Shown in pieces: positions 17,917 through 25,196 of a DNA stretch of 64,000 nucleotides; position 1 is the first letter of the stretch; the number at the start of each line of letters is the position of its first letter. Location of the stretch: assembly GCA_035506295.1 (NCBI GenBank), contig DATJPR010000044.1, forward strand, positions 9,376 through 73,375, written 5' to 3'. The notes under the pieces are model-generated. The model was not told the DNA's origin and did not search any database. It worked only from the letters and a program-made list of their open reading frames with translations. The position numbers were made by a program, and so were the translations under genes. The stretch is from DATJPR01 sp035506295. GTDB lineage: Bacteria > Bacteroidota > Ignavibacteria > UBA10030 > UBA6906.

Positions 17917-18341
17917 CCACAACCAGGACAACGGCACCGGAAGAAACAGTCTCCCTGGGAAAGGCGTTCGGGCAGACGCTGCACGGCGGGGACGTCGTCG
18001 CGATCTCCGGGACCCTCGGCGCCGGGAAGACCTGTTTTGTCAAAGGGATTTGTGAGGCACAGGGAGTGCGGACGCATGTCGGGAGCCCGACCTTCACGCT
18101 CATCAATGAATATCCCGGCGCGGAAGTCACCGTGGTCCACATTGACCTCTACCGTCTGACGGCAAGACGCGAGCTCAACGACCTTGGCATATTGGAATAC
18201 TTTACCGGAGACCGGATCTGTCTTATCGAATGGCCGGAGCTGGTTGCGACCATCCTTCCGGAGGAACATTACTCCGTCGAGATCCGACACGGTGAGAAGG
18301 AGACCGAGAGAGTCGTTTCCATCGGCAGGGTCCCGTCATGA
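17913..18341 (+). CDS. tsaE: TsaE, ATPase of the tRNA t6A37 threonylcarbamoyl-transfer complex
   Basis: 142 residues, the usual length. The Walker A motif G33-TLGAGK-T40, switch-like region GSPTFTLINEY, HIDLYR (76-81) and the family signature LIEWPE (104-109) are all present. TsaE binds the TsaB-TsaD complex and its ATPase activity is needed for repeated cycles of t6A modification of ANN-decoding tRNAs in the cytoplasm. The start overlaps the porX stop (ATGA at 17913-17916) and the 3' end overlaps tsaB by 4 bp, so porX, tsaE and tsaB should be translated from one transcript. Confidence 0.95.
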   Translation: MTTTRTTAPEETVSLGKAFGQTLHGGDVVAISGTLGAGKTCFVKGICEAQGVRTHVGSPTFTLINEYPGAEVTVVHIDLYRLTARRELNDLGILEYFTGDRICLIEWPELVATILPEEHYSVEIRHGEKETERVVSIGRVPS

Positions 18342-19000
18342 ACATCCTGGCAATTGAAACCGCGACGCGGATCTGCGGCGTGGCGTTTGTGCGGGACGGG
18401 AAGGTGGTCGCATCGGATGAGGTGGACCAGGCCAATGTGCACGCCGAACGACTTCTGGATTTGATTGTCGGCGTGCTTCGGGATCATGGGGGGATTCAGT
18501 CGGTCGAGGGAGTTGCCGTTTCCATCGGCCCCGGCTCGTTCACCGGTCTACGGATCGGTGTAAGTGCAGCGAAGGGGCTGGTCTACGGCACAGGACGGAT
18601 CCTGGTGGGCGTTCCGACGCTTACAGCGTTGATCGCACGTGCCCGCAGCGAGAGCCGAGCGCTGACGCCGGAGGACAGGATTGTCGCTCTTTTGCCTGCA
18701 CGGCGTGGCGAATACTTTTTCGCGCGTGAGGGGAACAATGAGATCGAAATCCGCCGCGCCGCGCAGATCGCAGAAGACTTGGCGGTCGATCACGTCGTCC
18801 TCACGGGACAGTTCGATCAGCTTCCACTTTCTCCCGGCCAGCGTGTTATCGAGCCACCCCTCCGTCGCTGCAGCGCGGCGATGGTCGGCATCATCGGCGA
18901 TCGGTTGATCCGGGAAGGGAAGCGCGATGATGTGGCGAAACTCGAGCCTCAGTATTCACTGGAATTTTTCCTGAACGCCGATATGACGGAAAGGACCTGA
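18338..19000 (+). CDS. tsaB: TsaB, scaffold subunit of the tRNA t6A37 complex
   Basis: 220 residues with the ASKHA-fold N terminus MNILAIETAT, the conserved IGPGSFTGLRIG (63-74) and AAKGLVYG. It lacks the metal-binding histidines of the catalytic paralog TsaD, as expected. TsaB dimerises with TsaD and recruits TsaE. CAGGG lies 8 bases before the ATG, and the start overlaps the end of tsaE. The C-terminal third is divergent, which is common in this family. tsaD itself is not in the window. Confidence 0.94.
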   Translation: MNILAIETATRICGVAFVRDGKVVASDEVDQANVHAERLLDLIVGVLRDHGGIQSVEGVAVSIGPGSFTGLRIGVSAAKGLVYGTGRILVGVPTLTALIARARSESRALTPEDRIVALLPARRGEYFFAREGNNEIEIRRAAQIAEDLAVDHVVLTGQFDQLPLSPGQRVIEPPLRRCSAAMVGIIGDRLIREGKRDDVAKLEPQYSLEFFLNADMTERT

Positions 19001-19004
19001 TCCG

Positions 19005-19844
19005 ATGTCCTGGTTTCGACGATCCAAGGAGAATATCGCCTCCGAGACGCAGAAGAGGGAGATGCCGGACGGGCTCTGGACGAAGTGTGAACAGTGCGGA
19101 GAGATCATCCATAAGATGGAGCTGGAGAAGGCCCTCTTCACCTGCACAAAATGCAATGCCCACTTCAGGATCGGCAGCGCTGAATACATCGCGATCCTGC
19201 TCGACGAAGGATCGTTCCATGAGCACGACCGCAGGATGCGCTCGTCTGACCCGCTCAAGTTCACCGATTCCAAGCGGTACAGGGACCGCGCGGTGGAAGC
19301 CATAAAAAAAACCGGCCTCTTCGATGCCGTGCGATGGGGGACCGGCAAGATCGACGGCCGCCCGGTGGTGCTCGCGGCGATGGATTTCAAATTCATCGGC
19401 GGCAGCATGGGCTCCGTCGTTGGAGAGAAGATCGGGCGCGCCATCGACAAGGCATGGAAGACGAAGACCCCGCTCCTGGTGGTTGCAGAGAGCGGCGGGG
19501 CGCGCATGATGGAAGGCGCGCTTTCCCTCATGCAGATGGCCAAGACCAGCGCCAAGCTCGCGCGCCTGGCCGAGGCGAGGGTTGCCTACATCTCGATTCT
19601 CACCGATCCGACCACCGGAGGTGTCACAGCGAGTTTCGCGATGCTGGGGGACGTCAACATAGCCGAACCCGGCGCGCTGATCGGCTTCGCCGGACCCCGG
19701 GTCATCAAGCAGACGATCGGCAGAGACCTTCCTCCGGGATTCCAGCGGTCTGAATTTCTCCTGGAACATGGGTTCCTCGATATGATCGTGCATCGGCGGG
19801 AGTTGAAGGCGACGGTGTCGCAGGTGCTGGGCTACCTCTCCTGA
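19005..19844 (+). CDS. accD: Acetyl-CoA carboxylase carboxyltransferase subunit beta
   Basis: 279 residues. With AccA, it transfers the carboxyl group from carboxybiotin to acetyl-CoA, giving malonyl-CoA for fatty-acid synthesis. The N-terminal zinc ribbon has C28-x2-C31 and C47-x2-C50. The crotonase-fold body carries MDFKFIGGSMGSVVGEKI, ESGGARMMEGALSLMQM and TDPTTGGVTASFAMLGD, followed by ALIGFAGPRVIKQTI, all standard AccD blocks. It starts 4 bp after the tsaB stop and is followed 8 bp later by panC, so it belongs to the same unit. accA is not in this window. Confidence 0.96.
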   Translation: MSWFRRSKENIASETQKREMPDGLWTKCEQCGEIIHKMELEKALFTCTKCNAHFRIGSAEYIAILLDEGSFHEHDRRMRSSDPLKFTDSKRYRDRAVEAIKKTGLFDAVRWGTGKIDGRPVVLAAMDFKFIGGSMGSVVGEKIGRAIDKAWKTKTPLLVVAESGGARMMEGALSLMQMAKTSAKLARLAEARVAYISILTDPTTGGVTASFAMLGDVNIAEPGALIGFAGPRVIKQTIGRDLPPGFQRSEFLLEHGFLDMIVHRRELKATVSQVLGYLS

Positions 19845-19852
19845 GGCCGCCC

Positions 19853-20722
19853 ATGTCCACGATCATCCGTGAAGTCCATGCTATGCAGGAGGCCTCCCGC
19901 GCCGAACGGCAGGCCGGACGGCGCATTGCCGTCGTTCCGACGATGGGGGCGCTTCACGAAGGGCACCTTTCCCTCGTACGTCTCGCCCGCACGCATGCGG
20001 AGCGTGTCATCACCACGATCTTTGTCAATCCGACGCAATTCGCCCCCGGGGAAGACCTCGAACGGTATCCGCGTCCGTTCGAACGCGATGTCGAACGCGC
20101 AACAACTGCGGGCACAGACTTCATCTTCGCTCCTCCCGTGGAGGAATTGTATCCTGCCGGGTTCGCGACCAGCGTAGCCGTGGAGGGACTCACAAGGGTT
20201 CTTGAAGGGGCGGCGCGGCCGACGCATTTTCGCGGCGTAACAACAATCGTTGCTAAACTCTTCCTTTGCACGCTGCCCGACGTCGCAGTGTTCGGTCAAA
20301 AAGACGGACAGCAGGTCGCGGTCATCCGTCGGATGGCTGCCGACCTGAATTTCCCGGTGCGCATTGTTGTCGGGCAGACGGTGCGCGAAGCCGATGGCCT
20401 TGCCATGAGCTCGCGGAACGTGTACTTGTCGGCACGCGAGCGCTCTGAAGCACCGGTCCTCTATCGCGCTCTCAGACAGGCCGAGGAGGCGATCCTGAAC
20501 AGGGAAAAGAATGCCGTGGCTATTGTGGAGCTCATGAAAAGACTCATCGGAGAAAATTCCAGCGGGCTGATCGACTATTGCTCGCTTGCCGATGCAGGCA
20601 CACTTGTGGAACAGGAGCAGCTCAAACCTGGCTCGATGGTCATGCTCTCCCTTGCCGTGCGATTCGGCTCAACGCGCCTTATCGATAATATTGTCGTCGA
20701 AGTCCCAAAGCCCAATTCATGA
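19853..20722 (+). CDS. panC: Pantothenate synthetase
   Basis: 289 residues. It condenses pantoate with beta-alanine using ATP, the last step of vitamin B5 and coenzyme A precursor synthesis, in the cytoplasm. Visible signatures are PTMGALHEGH (29-38, with the HIGH-like H35/H38), FVNPTQF (57-63), VFGQKDGQQ around 146-154 and the KMSKS-like LAMSSRN (183-189). Gene order after accD and before a nucleotidyltransferase, with an ATGA overlap at 20719-20722, indicates one operon. panB and panD are not adjacent. Confidence 0.96.
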   Translation: MSTIIREVHAMQEASRAERQAGRRIAVVPTMGALHEGHLSLVRLARTHAERVITTIFVNPTQFAPGEDLERYPRPFERDVERATTAGTDFIFAPPVEELYPAGFATSVAVEGLTRVLEGAARPTHFRGVTTIVAKLFLCTLPDVAVFGQKDGQQVAVIRRMAADLNFPVRIVVGQTVREADGLAMSSRNVYLSARERSEAPVLYRALRQAEEAILNREKNAVAIVELMKRLIGENSSGLIDYCSLADAGTLVEQEQLKPGSMVMLSLAVRFGSTRLIDNIVVEVPKPNS

Positions 20723-21492
20723 CCCTACCCCCTCTTCCAATGAACAACGCTCTCGCTGTCGTCATTATGGCTGCCGGCAAAGGCACGCGAATGAAAAATC
20801 CAGATGTCGCCAAGGTCATGTACCCGGTTGGCGACAGGCCGATGGTGGAACACGTCGTGCGTCTCGCTTTCGGGTTGCGTGCCGAGCGAACGATTGTGAT
20901 TGTGGGATGGAAGAAGGAATCGGTGATCGACCATCTCTCGGAAGTGCTGCCGGGTGTCGTGTGCGTTGAGCAGACCCCGCAGCTTGGGACAGGTCATGCC
21001 GTGATGCAGGCCAAAAGTGCTCTGGCAGGATTTGACGGCGATGTCCTTGTCCTCTCAGGCGATGTTCCGCTGCTCCGGGCTGCCACCGTCAATGAGCTTG
21101 TCTCCGTTCACCGCAACGCTGGATCGGCCGCCACCGTCCTGACGACGATCCTTGAGGATGCCACGGGTTACGGTCGCATCATCCGGGACAAGGACGGACG
21201 AGTGACCGCAATTGTTGAGCAGAAGGATGCAAACCAGGAGCAGTTGAAAATCCGTGAGATCAACACCGGGATCTATGTGTTCAAGACGGCGTCGCTTTTT
21301 GAAGGTTTGGCGCACATCACCCCGAATAATGCCCAGAAGGAGTACTATCTGACGGACGTCTTCGGGTACTTTTGGAGCCACCGGCTCCCTGTCTCAGCGG
21401 TGGTGTGCCACGATCCGCTGGAAGTCCGTGGGGTAAATACCTTTGCACAGTTGGAGGAAGCGAGGAACGTTCTTGCTTCCCGGGGCAGTTGA
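20719..21492 (+). CDS. Sugar nucleotidyltransferase, GlmU N-terminal-like, without acetyltransferase domain
   Basis: 257 residues. The nucleotide-binding loop AVVIMAAGKGTRM (13-25), KVMYPVGDRPMVEHV, QLGTGHAVMQA, VLSGDVPLL and GYGRIIRDKDGRV match the uridylyltransferase half of GlmU, which makes UDP-GlcNAc from UTP and GlcNAc-1-phosphate. The left-handed beta-helix acetyltransferase half is absent; the gene stops at the natural domain boundary. It may be a true single-domain UDP-sugar pyrophosphorylase. The start overlaps panC by 4 bp; an ATG at 20740 is an alternative. A strong promoter for the next gene overlaps its stop. Confidence 0.85.
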   Translation: MTLPPLPMNNALAVVIMAAGKGTRMKNPDVAKVMYPVGDRPMVEHVVRLAFGLRAERTIVIVGWKKESVIDHLSEVLPGVVCVEQTPQLGTGHAVMQAKSALAGFDGDVLVLSGDVPLLRAATVNELVSVHRNAGSAATVLTTILEDATGYGRIIRDKDGRVTAIVEQKDANQEQLKIREINTGIYVFKTASLFEGLAHITPNNAQKEYYLTDVFGYFWSHRLPVSAVVCHDPLEVRGVNTFAQLEEARNVLASRGS

Positions 21493-21517
21493 CTCTGAAA
21501 GGACTATTCAGTATACT
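21489..21517 (+). promoter_or_regulatory. Predicted promoter of the small exported protein gene
   Basis: TTGACT (21489-21494), exactly 17 bp, then TATACT (21512-21517), 36 bp upstream of the ATG at 21553. The -35 box overlaps the stop codon of the nucleotidyltransferase gene. Confidence 0.6.
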
Positions 21518-21552
21518 TTTTTCATAATCTCGTCATTTCGAAGGGGTAGGCG

Positions 21553-22050
21553 ATGCGAAAGGACGGAATTTTGCTTCTCCTCGGGCTCCTGCTCATCGGT
21601 TTTGGGAGCGCGCAGGCACAGTTCAAGTCGCAACTGAACACGGAAGACCGGGTTTCGGACGGTATGGCGCCCGCCGAACAACCATCCATGATTCTCGGTT
21701 TCTTTGATCCAGAGAAATTCCACATGCATCATTCCTTCAGCCTCTCGTATCAGACGATGGGAGGACAGGGAATGAGTTTGGGATCGTACACGAACAGCAT
21801 GACGTACGATTTCACAGATCGACTGAACGCCCGCGCGGATCTCACGTTCATGTACAGTCCCTACAACTCGTTGTCCTCGTTGGGAACGAAAGGGAAGAAC
21901 GATCTCAGCTCGCTCTTTCTCAGCAGGGCGGAAGTCAATTACAAGCCCTGGGACAATGTGCTTCTGCAGGTGCAATTCCGACAGGTGCCGTACGGGGGAG
22001 GATATTTCTCCCCATACTACGATCCATGGTTTTTGGACGGAGGATATTGA
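21553..22050 (+). CDS. Small exported protein of unknown function, beta-strand rich
   Basis: 165 residues, not recognised as a named family. A signal peptide (MRKDGILLLLGLLLIGFGSAQA, cleavage before QFKSQL) is followed by alternating polar and aromatic residues (HHSFSLSYQTMG, SMTYDFTDRLNARADLTFMYSPY, LSRAEVNYKPWDNVLLQVQFR). This looks like transmembrane beta-strands of a small or partial outer-membrane barrel. The C terminus is Gly/Tyr/Pro-rich (GGGYFSPYYDPW) and does not end in the Phe typical of BAM substrates. AAGGGG precedes the ATG. It has its own promoter and is closed by a terminator at 22098-22143, so it is transcribed alone. Confidence 0.8.
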   Translation: MRKDGILLLLGLLLIGFGSAQAQFKSQLNTEDRVSDGMAPAEQPSMILGFFDPEKFHMHHSFSLSYQTMGGQGMSLGSYTNSMTYDFTDRLNARADLTFMYSPYNSLSSLGTKGKNDLSSLFLSRAEVNYKPWDNVLLQVQFRQVPYGGGYFSPYYDPWFLDGGY

Positions 22051-22097
22051 CGAATTGTGTCGCTTCTGTTGATGCATGGGGTAGGAATATACGTGGA

Positions 22098-22143
22098 CCG
22101 GACACCCTTCCTTCACGGGAGAGCATGTCCGGTTGTCGTTTTT
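22098..22143 (+). terminator. Rho-independent terminator after the small exported protein gene
   Basis: CCGGACA (22098-22104) pairs with TGTCCGG (22126-22132); an inner CTTCC/GGGAG helix closes a 5-nt loop. TTGTCGTTTTT follows. The alternative TTG start of the next gene (22133) would lie within this structure, which favours its ATG at 22157. Confidence 0.65.
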
Positions 22144-22156
22144 ATGCCGGGAGCGC

Positions 22157-22660
22157 ATGATTTCTCCGATTCGTGAGCAGCAGAGTCGTTCAGTGGCAGC
22201 ACACCCGCCTTTGCCCCGGCGCAGCCGTACCCGCCGACTCGTGTTGAACGGGATGATTGGCGCTCTCGGACTTCTCGTTCTCGCGCTCAGCTACTCCTTC
22301 GTAGAACGCACGCTCATTCATCCCTCCGTGGATCCCCGGAGATCCGGCTCCCGCGGCGGAGGATCAACGATCCAACTTGACGTGCTGAACGGTTGCGGTT
22401 CTTCCGGTGCCGGATCGGAGTTGACCTCGTATCTGCGGGGACGGGGGTTCGACGTTGTGGACCTCAGGAATTACAAAACTTTCGATGTGCAGGAGACGCT
22501 GGTGATCGACAGAACGGCGAACCGGGAGAATGCAAAACGCGTTGCCTACGCTCTCGGAGTCGCGGAATCGAATATCGTGGAACAGCTCAACCCTGATTAC
22601 TATGTCGATGTCACCGTCGTTATTGGCAAGGACTACCACTCACTGAAACCTTCACAATAG
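22157..22660 (+). CDS. LytR C-terminal-domain (LytR_C) membrane-anchored protein
   Basis: 167 residues: a basic cytoplasmic N terminus, one transmembrane helix at about 29-50 (GMIGALGLLVLALSYSFV), a Gly/Ser/Arg linker, then a LytR_C domain (about 72-160). That domain starts IQLDVLNGCGSSGAGSELTSYLRGRGFDV and ends YYVDVTVVIGKDY. The VLNGxG...A..L...GF pattern is the hallmark of this extracytoplasmic domain, found alone or fused to LytR-CpsA-Psr phosphotransferases; its role is not established. No LCP domain is present. The start at 22157 is preferred because the alternative TTG at 22133 sits in a terminator. rsfS follows after 10 bp with a strong ribosome site. Confidence 0.8.
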   Translation: MISPIREQQSRSVAAHPPLPRRSRTRRLVLNGMIGALGLLVLALSYSFVERTLIHPSVDPRRSGSRGGGSTIQLDVLNGCGSSGAGSELTSYLRGRGFDVVDLRNYKTFDVQETLVIDRTANRENAKRVAYALGVAESNIVEQLNPDYYVDVTVVIGKDYHSLKPSQ

Positions 22661-22670
22661 GAGGACGACA

Positions 22671-23069
22671 TTGAGAGCACCCGCTTTGGCGAAGAAGATC
22701 GCCGCACTGGCGATTGCGAAAAAAGCGCAGGATGTCGTGATTCTCGATGTCCGCGGCCTGACCGCGATGACAGATTTCTTTGTGTTGTGCTCGGGGGATT
22801 CCGAGGTCCAAGTGAAGGCGATTTCCGACGGTGTCGAAGAGGGGACGGAAAACGCCAACAGCGCTCCCTGGCACCGGGAGGGCGGAAGTCCCAGCTGGGT
22901 TGTGCTGGACTTTGTCGATGTGGTGCTTCACGTCTTTCACAAGACCACCCGGTCGTACTACAATCTTGAGAAGCTCTGGGGCGACGCACGAATTCAACGA
23001 GTCGTGGACAAGCCCCCTCTACGCGCGCGCAAATCCGCGTCGACCACGCGCCGCAAACTCGCCTCATAA
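22671..23069 (+). CDS. rsfS: Ribosome silencing factor RsfS (YbeB/Iojap family)
   Basis: 132 residues. RsfS binds ribosomal protein L14 on the 50S subunit and blocks subunit joining in starvation. Family blocks seen: AQDVVILDVRGLTAMTDFFVLCSGDSEVQVKAI, SPSWVVLDFVDVVLHVFH and YYNLEKLWGDA. The start is TTG at 22671, decided by AGGAGGA at 22659-22665; no in-frame ATG exists before the conserved core. The C-terminal ~20 residues are Arg/Lys/Ser-rich. It overlaps argS by one base (TAATG), indicating coupling. Confidence 0.93.
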   Translation: MRAPALAKKIAALAIAKKAQDVVILDVRGLTAMTDFFVLCSGDSEVQVKAISDGVEEGTENANSAPWHREGGSPSWVVLDFVDVVLHVFHKTTRSYYNLEKLWGDARIQRVVDKPPLRARKSASTTRRKLAS

Positions 23070-24730
23070 TGAAACAGTATCTGTTCTCCCGCGTCGTCGC
23101 CGCGATGGAGCGACTCGGGCTTCCCATGGATATTCAGCCGGCGTTCGAAACGCCCCGGCAGAAAGAGCACGGGGACGTCACGACAACCGTGGCGTTGTCG
23201 CTCTCGAAGCGCTTGAAACGGAACCCCCGCGATCTTGCGAAGCAGATCATCGATGCGCTTGAGGTGGACCCCCGGCTCGTCCGGAATATTGAATGTGCCG
23301 GGCCGGGGTTCATCAACGTCGCCTTCACGGACTACTACTACCAGAGTCAGCTGCACGATCTTCTCGAGTTGGGAGACGGGTTCGGTCGGTCCACGGCAGG
23401 GAACGGGAGGCGCGCACAGGTGGAATTCGTCAGCGCAAACCCGACCGGGCCCCTGACGGTGGGCCATGGCAGGGGGGCGGTCTTCGGCGATACCGTCTCA
23501 CGCCTCCTCGAATGGACCGGCTGGCATGTGGAACGGGAATACTACTTCAACAATGCCGGTCGGCAGATGCGCATCCTCGGGGACTCTGTGCGAGTGCGCT
23601 ACCTCGAGCTGCTTGGTGAGCAGATCACCTTCCCGGAGGACTACTACCAGGGCGAATACATCCGGGACATCGCGCGACATCTCCTTGAGGAGCGGAGCGA
23701 CACGTTGAGGAATGAGCCTGCCACCGGCATGTTCAAAGAACAGGCCGAGCGGGAGATCTTCGACGACATCAAGAAGACCCTGCGCTGTCTCGGCATCGAG
23801 TTCGCGTCGTTTTTTAACGAGCACGACCTGTATGAGAACGGCAAGATCGACGCGGTCGTCGCCGATCTTCGCGCGCGAGGGCTGGTCTATGAACAGGAGG
23901 GCGCCGTCTGGTTTCGGACGTCGGCGCTGGGAGGCGAGAAAGACAAGGTCATCATCAAGAACACCGGGGAACCGACATACCGGTTGCCCGACATCGCGTA
24001 CCATCGTGAGAAATACGCACGCGGGTATGACAGGATGATCGACATCTTCGGCGCCGATCATGTCGCGACCTACCCCGATGTCCTCGCGGCGCTCAAAGCG
24101 CTCGGCTATGACACGTCGAAGATGACCGTGTTGATTCATCAATTCGTGACGATCATGCAGCAGGGTGAAGTGGTGAAGATGTCCACTCGCAAGGCCAACT
24201 TCATCACGCTCGATGAACTCCTCGAGGACGTCGGGGCTGACGTCGTTCGCTACTTCTTCCTGATGCGGACAATTACCAGTCATCTGAACTTCGACCTCGA
24301 CCTCGCGCGCAAGCAATCGATCGATAACCCTGTGTACTATGTCCAGTACGCTCACGCGAGAATTATGAGCATTTTCCGGAAATCGGAAACCGACGGCGGG
24401 CTTCGCGGGGACGAATCCCCTGATTTTGCGCTGCTTTCGACCCCTCCGGAAATTGAATTGGTGAAGACGCTCCTGCAGTTTCCGGACGTCGTCCAGACGT
24501 GTGCGGAGATCTACGAGCCGCACCATCTGACAGAATATCTTCATAACCTTGCAGGTCTCTTTCATCGTTTTTATCATGAGTGTGACGTTTTGACCAGCGA
24601 CCGGGCGATGACCATTGCAAGACTCGCGTTGTGCAGAGCGGCGAGGATCGTCATACGCAACGGGTTGCAGTTGCTCGGGATATCGGCCCCCGATGCCATG
24701 CATCGGGGAATAGAGGAAGCTGCGTCGTAG
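23069..24730 (+). CDS. argS: Arginyl-tRNA synthetase
   Basis: 553 residues, normal for ArgRS. It charges tRNA-Arg with arginine in the cytoplasm. The N-terminal additional domain (1-110) is followed by the class I catalytic core with the HIGH-type motif ANPTGPLTVGHGRG (123-136) and the KMSKS-equivalent M371-STRKAN. YVQYAHARIMSIFRK begins the anticodon-binding helical domain, which ends with RAARIVIRNGLQLLGI. The start immediately follows the rsfS stop. A perfect hairpin (CCCCGATGC / GCATCGGGG, 24688-24708) lies within the last codons; no other terminator was seen. Confidence 0.97.
   Translation: MKQYLFSRVVAAMERLGLPMDIQPAFETPRQKEHGDVTTTVALSLSKRLKRNPRDLAKQIIDALEVDPRLVRNIECAGPGFINVAFTDYYYQSQLHDLLELGDGFGRSTAGNGRRAQVEFVSANPTGPLTVGHGRGAVFGDTVSRLLEWTGWHVEREYYFNNAGRQMRILGDSVRVRYLELLGEQITFPEDYYQGEYIRDIARHLLEERSDTLRNEPATGMFKEQAEREIFDDIKKTLRCLGIEFASFFNEHDLYENGKIDAVVADLRARGLVYEQEGAVWFRTSALGGEKDKVIIKNTGEPTYRLPDIAYHREKYARGYDRMIDIFGADHVATYPDVLAALKALGYDTSKMTVLIHQFVTIMQQGEVVKMSTRKANFITLDELLEDVGADVVRYFFLMRTITSHLNFDLDLARKQSIDNPVYYVQYAHARIMSIFRKSETDGGLRGDESPDFALLSTPPEIELVKTLLQFPDVVQTCAEIYEPHHLTEYLHNLAGLFHRFYHECDVLTSDRAMTIARLALCRAARIVIRNGLQLLGISAPDAMHRGIEEAAS
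24688..24708 (+). other. Perfect 9-bp hairpin inside the 3' end of argS
   Basis: CCCCGATGC (24688-24696), loop CAT, GCATCGGGG (24700-24708). There is no T-run after it. It may help end or stabilise the argS transcript, or be chance within coding sequence. Confidence 0.3.
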
Positions 24731-24873
24731 CAGGGGAAAACCGATCGCTCCGTCATCGTTGACCACAAGTGTGAGGTTCGGAGCTTCGATCCACCCCCCG
24801 CAGCAGGCCCCAATACCCATCCGACGGGCTGCCACCAACCCCCGCAATGGGCATTTGAAGGGCATTGGACAGC

Positions 24874-24918
24874 GTGTGATTTGCCTCACACCAAATGTCC
24901 TTCCTCTCTTCTTATATA
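24874..24918 (+). promoter_or_regulatory. CRP/FNR-type operator with downstream -10, predicted class II promoter of the adhesin gene
   Basis: GTGTGA-TTTGCC-TCACAC (24874-24891) is an exact match to the TGTGA-N6-TCACA site bound by CRP-family regulators. TATATA (24913-24918) follows; the dyad centre lies ~33 bp before the -10 centre, i.e. about 41 bp before a start near 24924, the class II activator geometry. No good -35 box is present, as expected for an activated promoter. The transcript would have a leader of ~270 nt. The regulator gene is not in the window. Confidence 0.5.
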
Positions 24919-25028
24919 CAGATCAACGAACAGACCCAGACAAGCGCATGGAGCAGGTGGGAAGAGGGGCTCGTCCGTTCATGCCGCACATCTTCGATCA
25001 CCCGGGAGGTCGGCGGGACGCTGTTTCG

Positions 25029-25048
25029 TTGCACACGCCCGTGTGCAA
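25029..25048. promoter_or_regulatory. Perfect dyad in the adhesin leader
   Basis: TTGCACACG (25029-25037), CC, CGTGTGCAA (25040-25048): a perfect inverted repeat of 9-bp arms. It lies ~150 bp before the adhesin start and downstream of the predicted transcription start. It could be an operator for a dimeric repressor or an RNA hairpin; it has no T-run, so it is not a simple terminator. Confidence 0.4.
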
Positions 25049-25196
25049 GCGGCTGTCATTCCTGAAGTAGATTTACATTGTACAGGTAGTACCAAATGGT
25101 TTGCGCAGTTCGGGGGCTGGTATTCGTGTCCCTTCGACGATTGCGGCAAAATTCTGTTTGAGGGATGTGTTGGGCGATTTGTCACTTCGTGCCACC

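Larger units (their letters stand above)
24731..25196. other. Long intergenic region / leader upstream of the giant adhesin
   Basis: 466 bp with no supported gene. It holds the CRP-type site and -10 (24874-24918) and a second dyad at 25029-25048. The stretch 24731-24870 showed nothing recognisable. The reading frame of the adhesin extends upstream to 25101 but without a signal peptide or ribosome site there. Confidence 0.5.

Noticed and set aside
24770..24832. tRNA-like TTCGATCC segment after argS
   Set aside because: No matching acceptor, D or anticodon stems could be built around it, so it is not a tRNA.
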